NCBI GenBank assembly: GCA_041493035.1
Contig: JBGPYB010000012.1
Span: 1 to 47,703, forward strand
Direction: 5' to 3'
From: JBGPYB01 sp041493035
GTDB taxonomy: Bacteria; Acidobacteriota; Vicinamibacteria; Fen-336
Length of the DNA stretch: 47,703 nucleotides
In this document: in pieces, positions 17,791 through 26,268 of the stretch
Layout of the letters: each line of letters starts with the position of its first letter
Position numbering within the stretch: the first letter of the stretch is position 1
The notes under the pieces: generated by a model
Databases searched by the model: none
Seen by the model: the letters and a program-made list of their open reading frames with translations, nothing else
What the model was told of the DNA's origin: nothing
Translations under genes and position numbers: made by a program

Positions 17791-18114
17791 GTGGCGGAGC
17801 ACGACGACGATCTCCAGCGCCTGATCGAGGTGAGGGTGCGCCGGGTGAACGCCCTGGCATCGGGGCTCGTGGCAGGCCTGCTGGCGGGGCTGGGGCTGTT
17901 CCTCGCGACCAACTGGCTGGTGCTCAAGGGCGGGCATCCTCTGGGTCCGCATCTCGTGCTGCTCAGCCAGTTCTTCATCGGCTACCGGGTGAGTTTCCTG
18001 GGAAGCTTGATCGGCTTCGCGTACGGCTTCGTCCTGGCCCTCGTCGCCGTCTTCTGCTGTGCGCGCCTCTACAACTGGGTGGTCGATCTCCGCTACCCGC
18101 CGCAGGTGCGATGA
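17791..18114 (+). CDS. Small two-TM protein, paralogous to the tail of the preceding flavoprotein
   Basis: This 107-residue protein starts at GTG 17791 with CGGAGG just upstream. It has a charged N-terminus (AEHDDDLQRLIEVRVRRVN) and two hydrophobic segments (about 21-45 and 62-92). The segment around LVLKGGHPLGPHLVLLSQ aligns with LVLKGGPVVGPNLALLGQ of the flavoprotein, and GYRVS with GYSVS, so the same membrane module occurs twice in adjacent genes. Its stop overlaps the next ATG (ATGA). I do not recognise a named family. A role as membrane anchor or partner of the flavoenzyme or the following glycosyltransferase is inference. Confidence 0.7.
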   Translation: MAEHDDDLQRLIEVRVRRVNALASGLVAGLLAGLGLFLATNWLVLKGGHPLGPHLVLLSQFFIGYRVSFLGSLIGFAYGFVLALVAVFCCARLYNWVVDLRYPPQVR

Positions 18115-19286
18115 GCCCGCCTTTCCTTTCCGTGATCGTCCCGGTCCACAACGACCCGGAGCGGCTCCGCGCCTGTCTCGCGAGCCTGGCTGCGGCGGGC
18201 GCCGCCCGCTACGAGGTGATCGTGGTGGACGACGCATCGACCGACGCGACGCGGGCCACGGCGGGGGAGATGGGCGTCCCACTCATCTGCCTCGAGGATC
18301 GCGTCGGGCCCGCCTCGGCGCGGAACCGCGGCGCCGAACGGGCCGCGGGACAGTACCTGCTGTTCATTGACGCCGACATTTCCGTGCGCCCCGACACCCT
18401 CGAGCAGGTGGCCGCCGCCTTCACGGCCGATCCCGCCCTCGACGCCCTCTTCGGCTCGTACGACACGGCCCCGGCGGAGCTGAACCTCCTCTCGCAGTAC
18501 AAGAACCTCTTCCATCATTTCGTCCATCAGAGCGGCCGTGAGGACGCCTCCACTTTCTGGAGCGGCTGCGGCGCGATTCGGCGGGCGCTGTTCCTCGAGA
18601 TGGGAGGCTTCTCGGCGGGATATGGACGGCCATCCATCGAGGACATCGAGCTGGGCGCGAGGCTCCGCGGAGCCGGGCGGCGGATCGCCCTGCGCAAGGA
18701 CATCCAGGTCACGCACCTGAAGCGGTGGACCTTCTGGGGGATCCTGCGGTCCGACGTCTGGGACCGGGGCGTCCCCTGGACGCGGCTGCTCCTTCGGGAG
18801 CGGAGCCTGCCGAACGACCTCAACCTCAGACTCTCGCAGCGCGTGAGCGCTCTCTTCGCCTGGTCGCTCGTACTCCTGCTGGCCGCGGGCGCCTGGTGGT
18901 GGGCACCGCTGCTGCTGCTGCCGACGGCCGTCTTCCTCGCGATCGCCGCGGCCGACCGGGGTACCGCGGGAGCGCGGGCCCTCGGGACGGCGCTCGCGCT
19001 CTTCTCCGTCGTCGGCCTGGTCGCCGCCGGCTTGCGATTTCGGGGAGGCATGCTGGCCGCTGCCGCCCTCGTTCTCGGGATCGTCGCGGTGAACCGCGCC
19101 TTCTATGCGTTCTTCCTCCGCGAGCGCGGCCCGCGCTTCGTCCTCGTGGTGCTGCCGATGCACATCCTCTACTACGCTTACAGCGGCCTCGCGCTCGCGA
19201 TCGGGGCCGGCGGGCATCTCCGCGACCGTCTCCTCGCCCGCGCCCGACGCTGGCGCCGGGTCTCGCTGGCGTCCCGCTCGAACTGA
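18111..19286 (+). CDS. GT2 glycosyltransferase with C-terminal membrane segments
   Basis: This 391-residue GT-A enzyme has the GT2 signature FLSVIVPVHNDPERL at the N-terminus, the nucleotide-binding VVDDAST and the metal-binding LFIDADISV (DxD). EDIELGARLRGAGRRI in the middle corresponds to the acceptor/catalytic ED region. After residue about 240 there are two to three hydrophobic segments (FAWSLVLLLAAGAWWWAPL, MLAAAALVLGIVAVN), which should hold the enzyme at the inner membrane. It probably adds a sugar to a lipid-linked saccharide intermediate. Its start overlaps the stop of the small membrane protein, so the two are coupled. Confidence 0.88.
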   Translation: MSPPFLSVIVPVHNDPERLRACLASLAAAGAARYEVIVVDDASTDATRATAGEMGVPLICLEDRVGPASARNRGAERAAGQYLLFIDADISVRPDTLEQVAAAFTADPALDALFGSYDTAPAELNLLSQYKNLFHHFVHQSGREDASTFWSGCGAIRRALFLEMGGFSAGYGRPSIEDIELGARLRGAGRRIALRKDIQVTHLKRWTFWGILRSDVWDRGVPWTRLLLRERSLPNDLNLRLSQRVSALFAWSLVLLLAAGAWWWAPLLLLPTAVFLAIAAADRGTAGARALGTALALFSVVGLVAAGLRFRGGMLAAAALVLGIVAVNRAFYAFFLRERGPRFVLVVLPMHILYYAYSGLALAIGAGGHLRDRLLARARRWRRVSLASRSN

Positions 19287-19292
19287 GCCCCG

Positions 19293-20213
19293 GTGCCCCC
19301 CGCCGATCCGGCCTTCGAGACCAGCGACGCCGGCAGCTATGACGCGGTCGCAGCCTCCTACGCCCGTCTCGCCGAGCACTACTCCCCGCCCCTGGCGCGC
19401 CGCATGGTGGCACTCGCTGCGGTCGCCGGATCCGACCGGGTCCTGGACGTGGGGACGGGGACGGGAGTCGTGGCCCTCGAGGCGGCGCGAGCTGTCGGCC
19501 CGGAAGGAACAGTCCTGGGCGTCGACCTCTCCGAGGGGATGCTGGCGGCAGCCAGGGGGGGCGCGTCGAGGGCGGGCCTCGGCCGGGTCGCATTCCGGCG
19601 GATGAACGCCGAGGGGCTCGAGGCTCCCGACCGGTCCTTCGACGTGGTGCTCTCGCTCTTCGCCGTGTTCCATCTCCGCCGGCCTCTCGCGGCGCTGCGC
19701 GAAATGCACCGGGTGCTGCGTCCGGGGGGCCGGCTCGTCGTCGCCGTGGGCAGCGGGCCGCCTCCGCTGTCCTGGGCCGCCCTCACACACGGCCTCGCGC
19801 GGCTGCCGGGACTTCTGCGCCAGAGCCGTGGGACACGGTTGACGGCGCCGCGATTCCTTGAGGATCTGCTGGAGAGACGCCTCGGGGTTTCCCGCGAGCT
19901 ACCGGGGACCGCTCCGGCGCGACACGGCTCAGCGCGCGACGTGCGGCGCATGGTCGGTGAAGCAGGCTTCTCGAACGTGCGCTGGGAGTGGGAGGGCCAC
20001 GAGGCCGCGATCGAGACGCCCGAGGAATTCTGGGAGCTTCAGCGCACGTTCTCGAGCGCCGCGCGGAAGCGCTTGGGGGAGACAACACCCCGGGCGGCGG
20101 ACGCGATCCGCACCGAGTTCCTCAGCGTGTGCGGCGACGTCCGGGCGCGGGGAGGGGAGCTGGTCTACCCCTATGCGGCGTTCTTCGTCGTCGCCCGCTC
20201 GGAAGAAAAGTGA
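19293..20213 (+). CDS. Class I SAM-dependent methyltransferase
   Basis: This 306-residue protein starts at GTG 19293 and has the UbiE/COQ5-like fold: motif I VLDVGTGTGVVALEAA, then DLSEGMLAAAR, motif II FDVVLSLFAVFHL and REMHRVLRPGGRLVVAVGSG. It binds S-adenosylmethionine; the acceptor is not predictable, but its place among glycosyltransferases suggests methylation of a sugar or lipid-linked intermediate. The C-terminal 100 residues (after about 180) are helical and probably form the acceptor site. Six bases separate it from the upstream gene and its stop overlaps the next GTG start. Confidence 0.82.
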   Translation: MPPADPAFETSDAGSYDAVAASYARLAEHYSPPLARRMVALAAVAGSDRVLDVGTGTGVVALEAARAVGPEGTVLGVDLSEGMLAAARGGASRAGLGRVAFRRMNAEGLEAPDRSFDVVLSLFAVFHLRRPLAALREMHRVLRPGGRLVVAVGSGPPPLSWAALTHGLARLPGLLRQSRGTRLTAPRFLEDLLERRLGVSRELPGTAPARHGSARDVRRMVGEAGFSNVRWEWEGHEAAIETPEEFWELQRTFSSAARKRLGETTPRAADAIRTEFLSVCGDVRARGGELVYPYAAFFVVARSEEK

Positions 20214-21103
20214 AGCCGCTCGTGTCGGTCGTGATCGCGTCGGTGAGCGGCCTGCCCGCCCTGAAGGGGTGCCTCGACGCCTTGACCTCACAGCGAGGGG
20301 ATGTGTCGGCCGAGATCCTGGTGGTGGAGCGCTGCGGCGCGGAGGCAAGCGGGGCACTGGCCGAACGCTTCCCCGAGGTCCGCGTGATTCCTGCGGAGGC
20401 GGAGGCGTCCCTCCTTGCGATGCGTTCCGTCGGGATGCGTGCGGCGAGCGGCCAGAGGATCGCAGTCCTTGGCGACGGCTTTCGAGCCGCGCCGGGCTGG
20501 GTGCAAAAGATCGAGGAGCTCCATCGCGAGGGCCACGCGGTCGTCGGCGGCGCCGTGGAGAAGCGACGAGGGCTGGGCGTGGTCGACTGGGCCGCGTTCT
20601 TCTGCGAGTACGCCCGGTTCATGCCGCCGGTCCCACGAGGCCCTGCCGTGGACATCCCCGGGGGCAACTGCGTCTACGACCGCCGGGTCCTGGAACGCCT
20701 CGGTCTCGCGGGTTCCGAGGAGGTCTGGGAGTCTCTCCTCCATCGACGGATGCGCTCCCTCGGCGTGGTGCTCATCAGCGATCCCGGCCTCCTCGTCTAC
20801 CACGAGAAGGCCTTCACGTATCGCGGCTTTCTATCGCAGCGCTACCACTACTCTCGGTCCTTTGCGGCAATGCGCTTCGCGGCAGCGCCCTGGTGGAAGC
20901 GTCTCGCGTTTCTCTCCGCCACGCCGTTGCTCCCTGGGCTCGTGCTCGCGCGACTCGCCGTATCGGTCGCCCGCAAGGGGAGGCATTGGGGCCCTTTTCT
21001 CCTGTCCCTCCCTGTCATCGCCACATTCGCGGTGAGCTGGGCCTGGGGCGAGGCGATTGGGGCTCTCTTTGGTCCTGGTGCGAGCTTGAAACGGGTAGAG
21101 TAG
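20210..21103 (+). CDS. GT2-type glycosyltransferase with altered metal motif
   Basis: This protein of 297 residues starts at GTG 20210, overlapping the methyltransferase TGA, with GGAAGA upstream. The N-terminus (PLVSVVIASVSGLPALKGCL) and overall layout match the neighbouring GT2 protein at 21110-22027, including FFCEYARFMPP against YFCEYGALLPP and the shared YDRR. Where the neighbour has LLEDH, this protein has VLGDG (88-90), so the usual acidic metal site is weakened. The C-terminal part is hydrophobic (two segments from about 230), implying membrane association. It may be an active enzyme with an unusual site or a partner subunit of the next protein. Confidence 0.78.
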   Translation: MKPLVSVVIASVSGLPALKGCLDALTSQRGDVSAEILVVERCGAEASGALAERFPEVRVIPAEAEASLLAMRSVGMRAASGQRIAVLGDGFRAAPGWVQKIEELHREGHAVVGGAVEKRRGLGVVDWAAFFCEYARFMPPVPRGPAVDIPGGNCVYDRRVLERLGLAGSEEVWESLLHRRMRSLGVVLISDPGLLVYHEKAFTYRGFLSQRYHYSRSFAAMRFAAAPWWKRLAFLSATPLLPGLVLARLAVSVARKGRHWGPFLLSLPVIATFAVSWAWGEAIGALFGPGASLKRVE

Positions 21104-21109
21104 GAGCGA

Positions 21110-22027
21110 ATGACCTCCGGTCCGGGCACCGCAATCAGCGTGGTGGTGGCGTCCTTCTCCGGCGAGGACGCCCTCGTCCGCTGCCTCGAGAGCGTCTTGG
21201 TCCAGGGCGGCCCCGTCGCCGAGGTGACCGTGGCGACGGAGCTCGATGCGGAGGTGGTGGCGCGGATGGCCTCCCGCTATCCGGCCGTGACGTTCCTTCG
21301 CGCGCCTCGGGGCACGGGCGTGTTCCGCCTGCGCTCGCTGGGGATCGAGAAAACCGCGGGCCCTTTCGTGGCGCTCCTCGAGGATCACTGCACAGTGGCC
21401 CATGGCTGGGTCGATGCGCTGGTCGCGGCCCATGACGCCGGGCAGACGGTCATCGGCGGCCCGGTGGAGAACGGCCTGGGGCGGACGGCCTGGGACTGGG
21501 CGGTGTACTTCTGCGAGTACGGCGCCCTGCTGCCTCCGCTCACCATCCGCCCGTCGAATGTCCTTCTGGCCGTAAACGCCGCTTACGATCGGCGGACCCT
21601 CGAGGCCTGCCGCAGCGTCTGGCGGGAGGCCTTCTACGACAGCGAGGTTCACAACGCCCTAGCGGCGACGGGACAGCGCCTCTATCCCGTGACCGGGGCT
21701 CAGGTGGAGAGCCATCTCGAGATGTCGCTGCGGGCCGCGGCGCGGCATCTGTTCCGGGGCGGCCGCCGCTACGGCAGCTACCGGAAGGCCCGCTCGGGCC
21801 GGCTAAGGCGCCTCCTGCTCGCCGTGGCGTGGCCGGCGATCCCCCTGGTCCTTCTCCTGCGCCTTGCCGGCACGGTCGCCGCCCGTCGGCCAAGGCGCCT
21901 CCCGACTCTTCTGATGAGCCTGCCCGGGGTGCTGTGCCTGCTGGTGCTCTGGTCTGCGGGCGAGGCGGCTGGGTATCTGACCTCGACCTCGACCACGGCC
22001 CTCCGGACGCAGCCCCAGGGGGGATGA
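21110..22027 (+). CDS. GT2-type glycosyltransferase with EDH motif
   Basis: This 305-residue GT-A-like enzyme begins AISVVVASFSGEDALVRCLE, has the acidic site LLEDH at 90-93 where most GT2 enzymes have DxD, and a conserved FCEYGALLPP at 134-143. A C-terminal pair of hydrophobic segments (LLLAVAWPAIPLVLLLRLAG and LLMSLPGVLCLLVLW) should anchor it to the inner membrane. It is a tandem paralogue of the preceding gene, six bases downstream, which suggests sequential transfers or a heteromeric pair. Donor and acceptor cannot be deduced. The next gene begins one base after its stop. Confidence 0.82.
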   Translation: MTSGPGTAISVVVASFSGEDALVRCLESVLVQGGPVAEVTVATELDAEVVARMASRYPAVTFLRAPRGTGVFRLRSLGIEKTAGPFVALLEDHCTVAHGWVDALVAAHDAGQTVIGGPVENGLGRTAWDWAVYFCEYGALLPPLTIRPSNVLLAVNAAYDRRTLEACRSVWREAFYDSEVHNALAATGQRLYPVTGAQVESHLEMSLRAAARHLFRGGRRYGSYRKARSGRLRRLLLAVAWPAIPLVLLLRLAGTVAARRPRRLPTLLMSLPGVLCLLVLWSAGEAAGYLTSTSTTALRTQPQGG

Positions 22028-22028
22028 A

Positions 22029-23198
22029 GTGCGGATCGGGGTCGATGCCTGTTGCTGGTCGAGCCGGCGCGGCTTCGGTCGTTTCACACGGGAGCTGGTC
22101 ACCCACATGGTCGCCGGACACCCGCAGCACGAGTTCACGCTCGTCGTCGACGGTGCGACGGCCTCGCAGTGGCGACTTCCGCCGCAGGCGCGTCTGCGGG
22201 CGGTCGCCACGCGAGAGCAGCCGACCCGGGCCGCGTCGGCCGCGAGTGCCCGGAACCCAGCCGACGTCTGGCGCTTGTCCCGCGAGGCCTCGCGGCACGC
22301 CTTGGACGTCTTCTTCTTCCCGGCGGTCTACTCGTACTATCCGCTACTGCGGCGCGTCCCCACCGTGGTCGCTTTTCATGACGCCATCGCCGAGCGGCAT
22401 CCCGACATGGTCTTTCCGACTCTCCGCTCGCGCCTCCTCTGGAACCTCAAGACAAGGCTCGCCCGCAGGCAAGCCGACCTCGTGTTGACCGTCTCCGAGA
22501 GCGCGAAGGTCCAGATCATGGCCGCCTTCTCGATTCCGGAATCGGCGATCCGCGTGATTCCCGAGGCTGCCGCCGCAGTCTTCCAGCCGCTCGCCGACTC
22601 GCAGGTGATCCGCCGGGTGTGCGAGCGCTATCGCCTTCCCGCGGACCGGCCCCTCGTGCTCTATGTGGGCGGCCTCAGCCCACACAAGAACCTGCTGGGG
22701 CTCCTCGCCGCCGTCGCGCGGCTCGAGGGGCCCGCGTGGCACCTCGCCCTCGTGGGAGACCTCGGAGCCGACGGCTTCCACGGGTGCTATCCGCAGCTCC
22801 AGGAGGCGTGTCGAGCGCTCGGCCTCGACGGGCGTGTGACCTTCACCGGCTATGTGCCCGACGAAGACTTGGTCGCGCTCTATGCCGCGGCGACCGTCTT
22901 CGTTCTCCCGTCCTTCACCGAGGGGTTCGGCCTTCCCGCCCTCGAGGCCATGGCCTGCGGCGTGCCAGTGGCCTCGAGCCAGGACGCCTCGCTGCGCGAG
23001 GTCCTCGGGCCCGCGGCGATCTTCTTCGATCCCCACGACATCGACGAGATGGCACGGGCGCTCCGCCGGCTCCTCGATGACCCCGGGCTGCGAGCCCGGC
23101 TCCGGTCGGAAGGGATCGAGCGCGCCCGGGCTTACTCGTGGACCGACGCGGCCCGGGGGGCCGTCCGCGTTTGCGAGGAGGCGGCCGGTGCCCGCTAG
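22029..23198 (+). CDS. GT4 glycosyltransferase
   Basis: This 389-residue GT-B enzyme starts at GTG 22029. The N-terminal domain has RRGFGRFTRELV, the glycine-rich acceptor-side loop. The C-terminal donor domain has VLYVGGLSPHKNL and the EX7E retaining motif in SFTEGFGLPALEAMACGVPV. GT4 enzymes are retaining transferases, often mannosyl-, glucosyl- or rhamnosyltransferases in exopolysaccharide and O-antigen synthesis. No membrane segment is seen, so it should be cytosolic or peripheral. Its last 11 bases overlap the start of the next GT4 gene. Confidence 0.9.
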   Translation: MRIGVDACCWSSRRGFGRFTRELVTHMVAGHPQHEFTLVVDGATASQWRLPPQARLRAVATREQPTRAASAASARNPADVWRLSREASRHALDVFFFPAVYSYYPLLRRVPTVVAFHDAIAERHPDMVFPTLRSRLLWNLKTRLARRQADLVLTVSESAKVQIMAAFSIPESAIRVIPEAAAAVFQPLADSQVIRRVCERYRLPADRPLVLYVGGLSPHKNLLGLLAAVARLEGPAWHLALVGDLGADGFHGCYPQLQEACRALGLDGRVTFTGYVPDEDLVALYAAATVFVLPSFTEGFGLPALEAMACGVPVASSQDASLREVLGPAAIFFDPHDIDEMARALRRLLDDPGLRARLRSEGIERARAYSWTDAARGAVRVCEEAAGAR

Positions 23199-24465
23199 AC
23201 CTCTCCGCTTCTGCATGGTCACGACGTTCTATCCTCCGTACCATTTCGGCGGCGACGGCGTCTTCGTCCACCGGCTGGCCCAGACCCTCGCCGAACGGGG
23301 ACACGAGGTCGATGTCGTGCACTCGATCGATGCGTATCGCCTGCGTCATCCTGCGACACCCGAGGTGCCGTTCGACGACCACCCTCGGGTGAGGCGACTG
23401 CCCCTCGAGTCGAAGCGACACCGAGTGCAGGCGTTCTTGACGCATCAGCTCGGCCGCCCCGGCGCCTACGAAGGGCGACTCCGGGAGATCCTGGACGGGC
23501 AGTCCTACGACGTCATCCACTACCACAACGTCTCCCTCATGGGCGGTCCCGGCGTGCTGCGCCTGGGCAGGGCGGCCAAGCTCTACACGGCCCACGAGTA
23601 CTGGCTCATCTGCCCGACGCACGTCCTCTTCGCCTTCGACCGCGAGGCCTGCACCGAGCGGCGCTGCCTCGCCTGCACGCTCCACTACCGGAGGGCGCCC
23701 CAGTCGTGGCGCTATAGCGGCTGGCTGCGGGAGTGCCTCGGCCACGTCGACCGCCTGTTGATGCCCTCCCGATTCGCCCTCGACCAGCACCGGACCCAAG
23801 GCGTCGAGCGCCCGCTCGTCCACCTTCCCCATTTCGTCCCCGATGGGAAGGAGGACACGGCTCGGGACGTCGTGAGCGGGGAGCGCCCGTACTTCCTGTA
23901 CGTCGGCCGTCTCGAGAGGCTCAAGGGCGTCCAGGACCTGTTGCGGCTCTTCGCGTCCTATCGCGAGGCCGATCTCATCGTGGTCGGCGACGGTTCTCAG
24001 CTGCCGTCGCTGCGTGAGGAAGCGCGGGGCCTGCCTCACGTACGTCTCCTGGGGCCACTCCACCCATCGGCTCTCACGCGCCTCTATCGCGAGGCGATTG
24101 CCGTTCTGGTCCCCTCCCTCTGTTACGAGACGTTTGGCCTCACGGCCGCTGAGGCCTTCAGCTACGGCACGCCAGCGGTGGTCCGCCGGATCGGCGCCCT
24201 CGCCGAGATCATGGAGCAGAGCGGCGCCGGTTTCGCCTTCGACACGCTCGAGGAGTGCCGGGAGGCTCTGGAGAGTCTGCGCCGGGACCCCGACCTGCGC
24301 GCGGCCCTCGGCGAGCGGGGACGGGCGATGGCACGGGAGGCGTGGTCGACCGAGGTCCATGTCGCTCGGTACCTGGGGCTCGTTCGCTCCTTGCTGGCGG
24401 AGAAGGGCGACGCCACGGAAGCTCCTGTGGGCGCCGCAGGGACCGAGGTCGCGCTTGGCGTTTGA
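23188..24465 (+). CDS. GT4 glycosyltransferase with cysteine-rich insert
   Basis: GTG 23188 was chosen because GAGGAG lies seven bases upstream and the family N-terminus (RFCMVTTFYPPYHFGGDGVF) starts a few codons later; the open frame extends further 5' only as read-through of the previous gene. The product is about 425 residues. YVGRLERLKGVQDLL and the EX7E region YETFGLTAAEAFSYGTPAVV mark the GT4 donor domain. A segment with CPTHVLFAFDREACTERRC and LAC shows several cysteines, as in GT4 enzymes that carry a cysteine-rich insert after the HEYW motif. The acceptor sugar is unknown. It overlaps both neighbours by 11 bases. Confidence 0.88.
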   Translation: MPARPLRFCMVTTFYPPYHFGGDGVFVHRLAQTLAERGHEVDVVHSIDAYRLRHPATPEVPFDDHPRVRRLPLESKRHRVQAFLTHQLGRPGAYEGRLREILDGQSYDVIHYHNVSLMGGPGVLRLGRAAKLYTAHEYWLICPTHVLFAFDREACTERRCLACTLHYRRAPQSWRYSGWLRECLGHVDRLLMPSRFALDQHRTQGVERPLVHLPHFVPDGKEDTARDVVSGERPYFLYVGRLERLKGVQDLLRLFASYREADLIVVGDGSQLPSLREEARGLPHVRLLGPLHPSALTRLYREAIAVLVPSLCYETFGLTAAEAFSYGTPAVVRRIGALAEIMEQSGAGFAFDTLEECREALESLRRDPDLRAALGERGRAMAREAWSTEVHVARYLGLVRSLLAEKGDATEAPVGAAGTEVALGV

Positions 24466-25219
24466 GGCCGTCCCCGTCCTTATGTACCACTCGCTGGACG
24501 AGGGGGCCGCGGTGCTCTCGACGCCTCCACAGGTCTTTCGCCGCCAGATGGACACGCTTCGAGGCCGCGGCTTTCGCGGGCTCGGGCTGGGAGAGCTGCT
24601 CGACGCCTGGGACCGCCGCGCCACGCTTCCGGCCCGCCCCTTCGTGCTGACCTTTGACGACGGCTTCCGCAGCATCCTCGACCATGCTTCCCCCATCTTG
24701 CGGGATCTGGGCTTCGGCGCCACGATCTTCGCCGTAGCTTCCTACTGTGGTGGACGGAACGACTGGCCCAGCCAGCCCGCGGGTATTCCCTCGCAGCCCT
24801 TGCTCTCAGTCCAGGACCTACGCGATCTCGCCGACCAGGGCTTCGAGATCGGAGCCCACGGTGCGACCCACGCGCCCCTCGACCGCCTCGGCCCCGCGGC
24901 GATCGAGGAGGAAGTCGTGGGCTCGAAGCGGCGGCTCGAGGACGCCCTCCGGAGGCCGGTGACGCTCTTCGCCTATCCCTACGGGCTTGCGGGTCCCGCT
25001 GCACGCGCCGCCGCCCGAACTCACTACCGCGCCGCGTGCTCCGCCGATCTGCGGGTGGCGCGTGCCGACGACGACCGCCACTGGCTCGGCCGCATCGACA
25101 TGTACTACTTCCGCAGCCCCTGGCTCCTCCGCATCTTCGGCACTCGTTTCGGCCAGGCCTATCTCGGCCTGCGCCGCCTGGGGCGCAGCGCCCGCGGCGT
25201 GCGCGTCGCGCGATCGTGA
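24455..25219 (+). CDS. Polysaccharide deacetylase (NodB/CE4 family)
   Basis: The product is 254 residues from TTG 24455, with CGAGG six bases before it; no better start exists between it and the conserved VPVLMYHSL. NodB motifs are present: LTFDDG with D68/D69 for catalysis and metal binding, H135 and H139 in GAHGATH, and FAYPYG. CE4 enzymes remove N-acetyl groups from glycans with a divalent metal. No signal peptide is visible, so it may act on a cytoplasmic lipid-linked sugar rather than on finished polymer, which fits its operon. Start and stop overlap the flanking genes. Confidence 0.85.
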   Translation: MAFEAVPVLMYHSLDEGAAVLSTPPQVFRRQMDTLRGRGFRGLGLGELLDAWDRRATLPARPFVLTFDDGFRSILDHASPILRDLGFGATIFAVASYCGGRNDWPSQPAGIPSQPLLSVQDLRDLADQGFEIGAHGATHAPLDRLGPAAIEEEVVGSKRRLEDALRRPVTLFAYPYGLAGPAARAAARTHYRAACSADLRVARADDDRHWLGRIDMYYFRSPWLLRIFGTRFGQAYLGLRRLGRSARGVRVARS

Positions 25220-26268
25220 AGCGGACGCGGATCGGGATCGTCGGTCTCGGCGTATCGGGCCGCACCGTCCATCTCCCGGCATGCGCCAAGGTCCCCGGCG
25301 TGGACGTCGTGGGGGGCTGCGATCCCGCCGTCCCGCAGGGTGGCTTTCGCTTCCCTCTCTTCCCTTCTCCCGAGGAACTGATCGACAAAGCTCGACCGGA
25401 CCTGCTGGTGGTAGCGACCCCTCCCGACTCCCACCCGGCGCTGGTCCGCCTGGGCCTCGAGGCCGGCTGCCACGTCCTGTCCGAGAAGCCCCTGGCGCCG
25501 ACCCTCGAGGAAGCCGACGAGCTCTGCGCGCTCTCGCGAAAGCTGGGGCGCTTCATCGTGGTCAACACGCAGTACCGCTTCATGAACACTCACCAGGAGG
25601 CGAAACGGCGAATCGGCCGCCCCGGGTTCGGCGACCTGCTCTTCCTGTCCGCGCAGCAGACCTTCTTGATCACGGAGGAGACCGAGGCCGGGTGGCGCGG
25701 CCGGGAGCGGCGCCGAACCTGCCAGGAGTTCGGCATCCACGTTCTCGACCTCTGCCGCTTCTACTTCGGCGAAGAGCCGGTTTCGATCGCCGCCCGGATG
25801 CCGAAGGGAGACCAGGCCGACGGCCCCGACCTCCTCGACCTGATCCAGGTCGAGTTCCCCGGTGGCCGCGCGGCTTCCATCTGCCTCGACCGCCTGAGCC
25901 GCGGGCCACATCGGTATCTCGAGATGCGCCTCGACGGGAGCGCTGGCTGCGTCGAGACGCGTCTGGGTGGCCGTGTCGAGGTGGCGGCGGGGATCCGCGG
26001 GGGCGCACGGCGGCGTCCCTACCTGACCCTCGACGTGTCGATGGGCGGGCGTGCGCGGCTCTACCACGGCGAGGCTTTCGAGACGATCGCCACCGATCCT
26101 CTCGACGTCTTCGCGAACGCGACAGCCCGTCTCCTCCAGGCGTTTCTCGACGCCCTGGCGCGGGGCGGGACGCCTCCCTGCCACGCCGAGGATCACCGGA
26201 AGAGCCTGGCGCTGGTGGCCGCGGCCTACGAGTCGGACGCGAGAAAGACGGCGGTTGAAGTCCGATGA
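25216..26268 (+). CDS. Gfo/Idh/MocA-family oxidoreductase
   Basis: This 350-residue protein starts at GTG 25216 within a GTGA overlap. The N-terminal Rossmann domain has IGIVGLGVSGRTVHLPAC (GxGxxG) and the EKP motif in LSEKPLAPTLEEA; a mixed beta-sheet C-terminal domain follows, containing FGIHVLDLCRFYFG. These enzymes oxidise or reduce sugars, often NDP-sugars, with NAD(P). With the next gene it forms a pair of related but diverged enzymes (see 26265-27269), which could catalyse successive steps of nucleotide-sugar tailoring. Substrate is unknown. Confidence 0.85.
   Translation: MKRTRIGIVGLGVSGRTVHLPACAKVPGVDVVGGCDPAVPQGGFRFPLFPSPEELIDKARPDLLVVATPPDSHPALVRLGLEAGCHVLSEKPLAPTLEEADELCALSRKLGRFIVVNTQYRFMNTHQEAKRRIGRPGFGDLLFLSAQQTFLITEETEAGWRGRERRRTCQEFGIHVLDLCRFYFGEEPVSIAARMPKGDQADGPDLLDLIQVEFPGGRAASICLDRLSRGPHRYLEMRLDGSAGCVETRLGGRVEVAAGIRGGARRRPYLTLDVSMGGRARLYHGEAFETIATDPLDVFANATARLLQAFLDALARGGTPPCHAEDHRKSLALVAAAYESDARKTAVEVR

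Noticed and set aside
16249..18282. 677-codon open frame on the minus strand
   Set aside because: Antisense to the flavoprotein and to the small two-TM gene; low-complexity and charged, no family features.
18093..19790. 565-codon open frame on the minus strand
   Set aside because: Antisense to GT2 and methyltransferase; composition of a shadow frame.
22915..24723. 602-codon open frame on the minus strand
   Set aside because: Antisense to two GT4 genes and the deacetylase with clear motifs.
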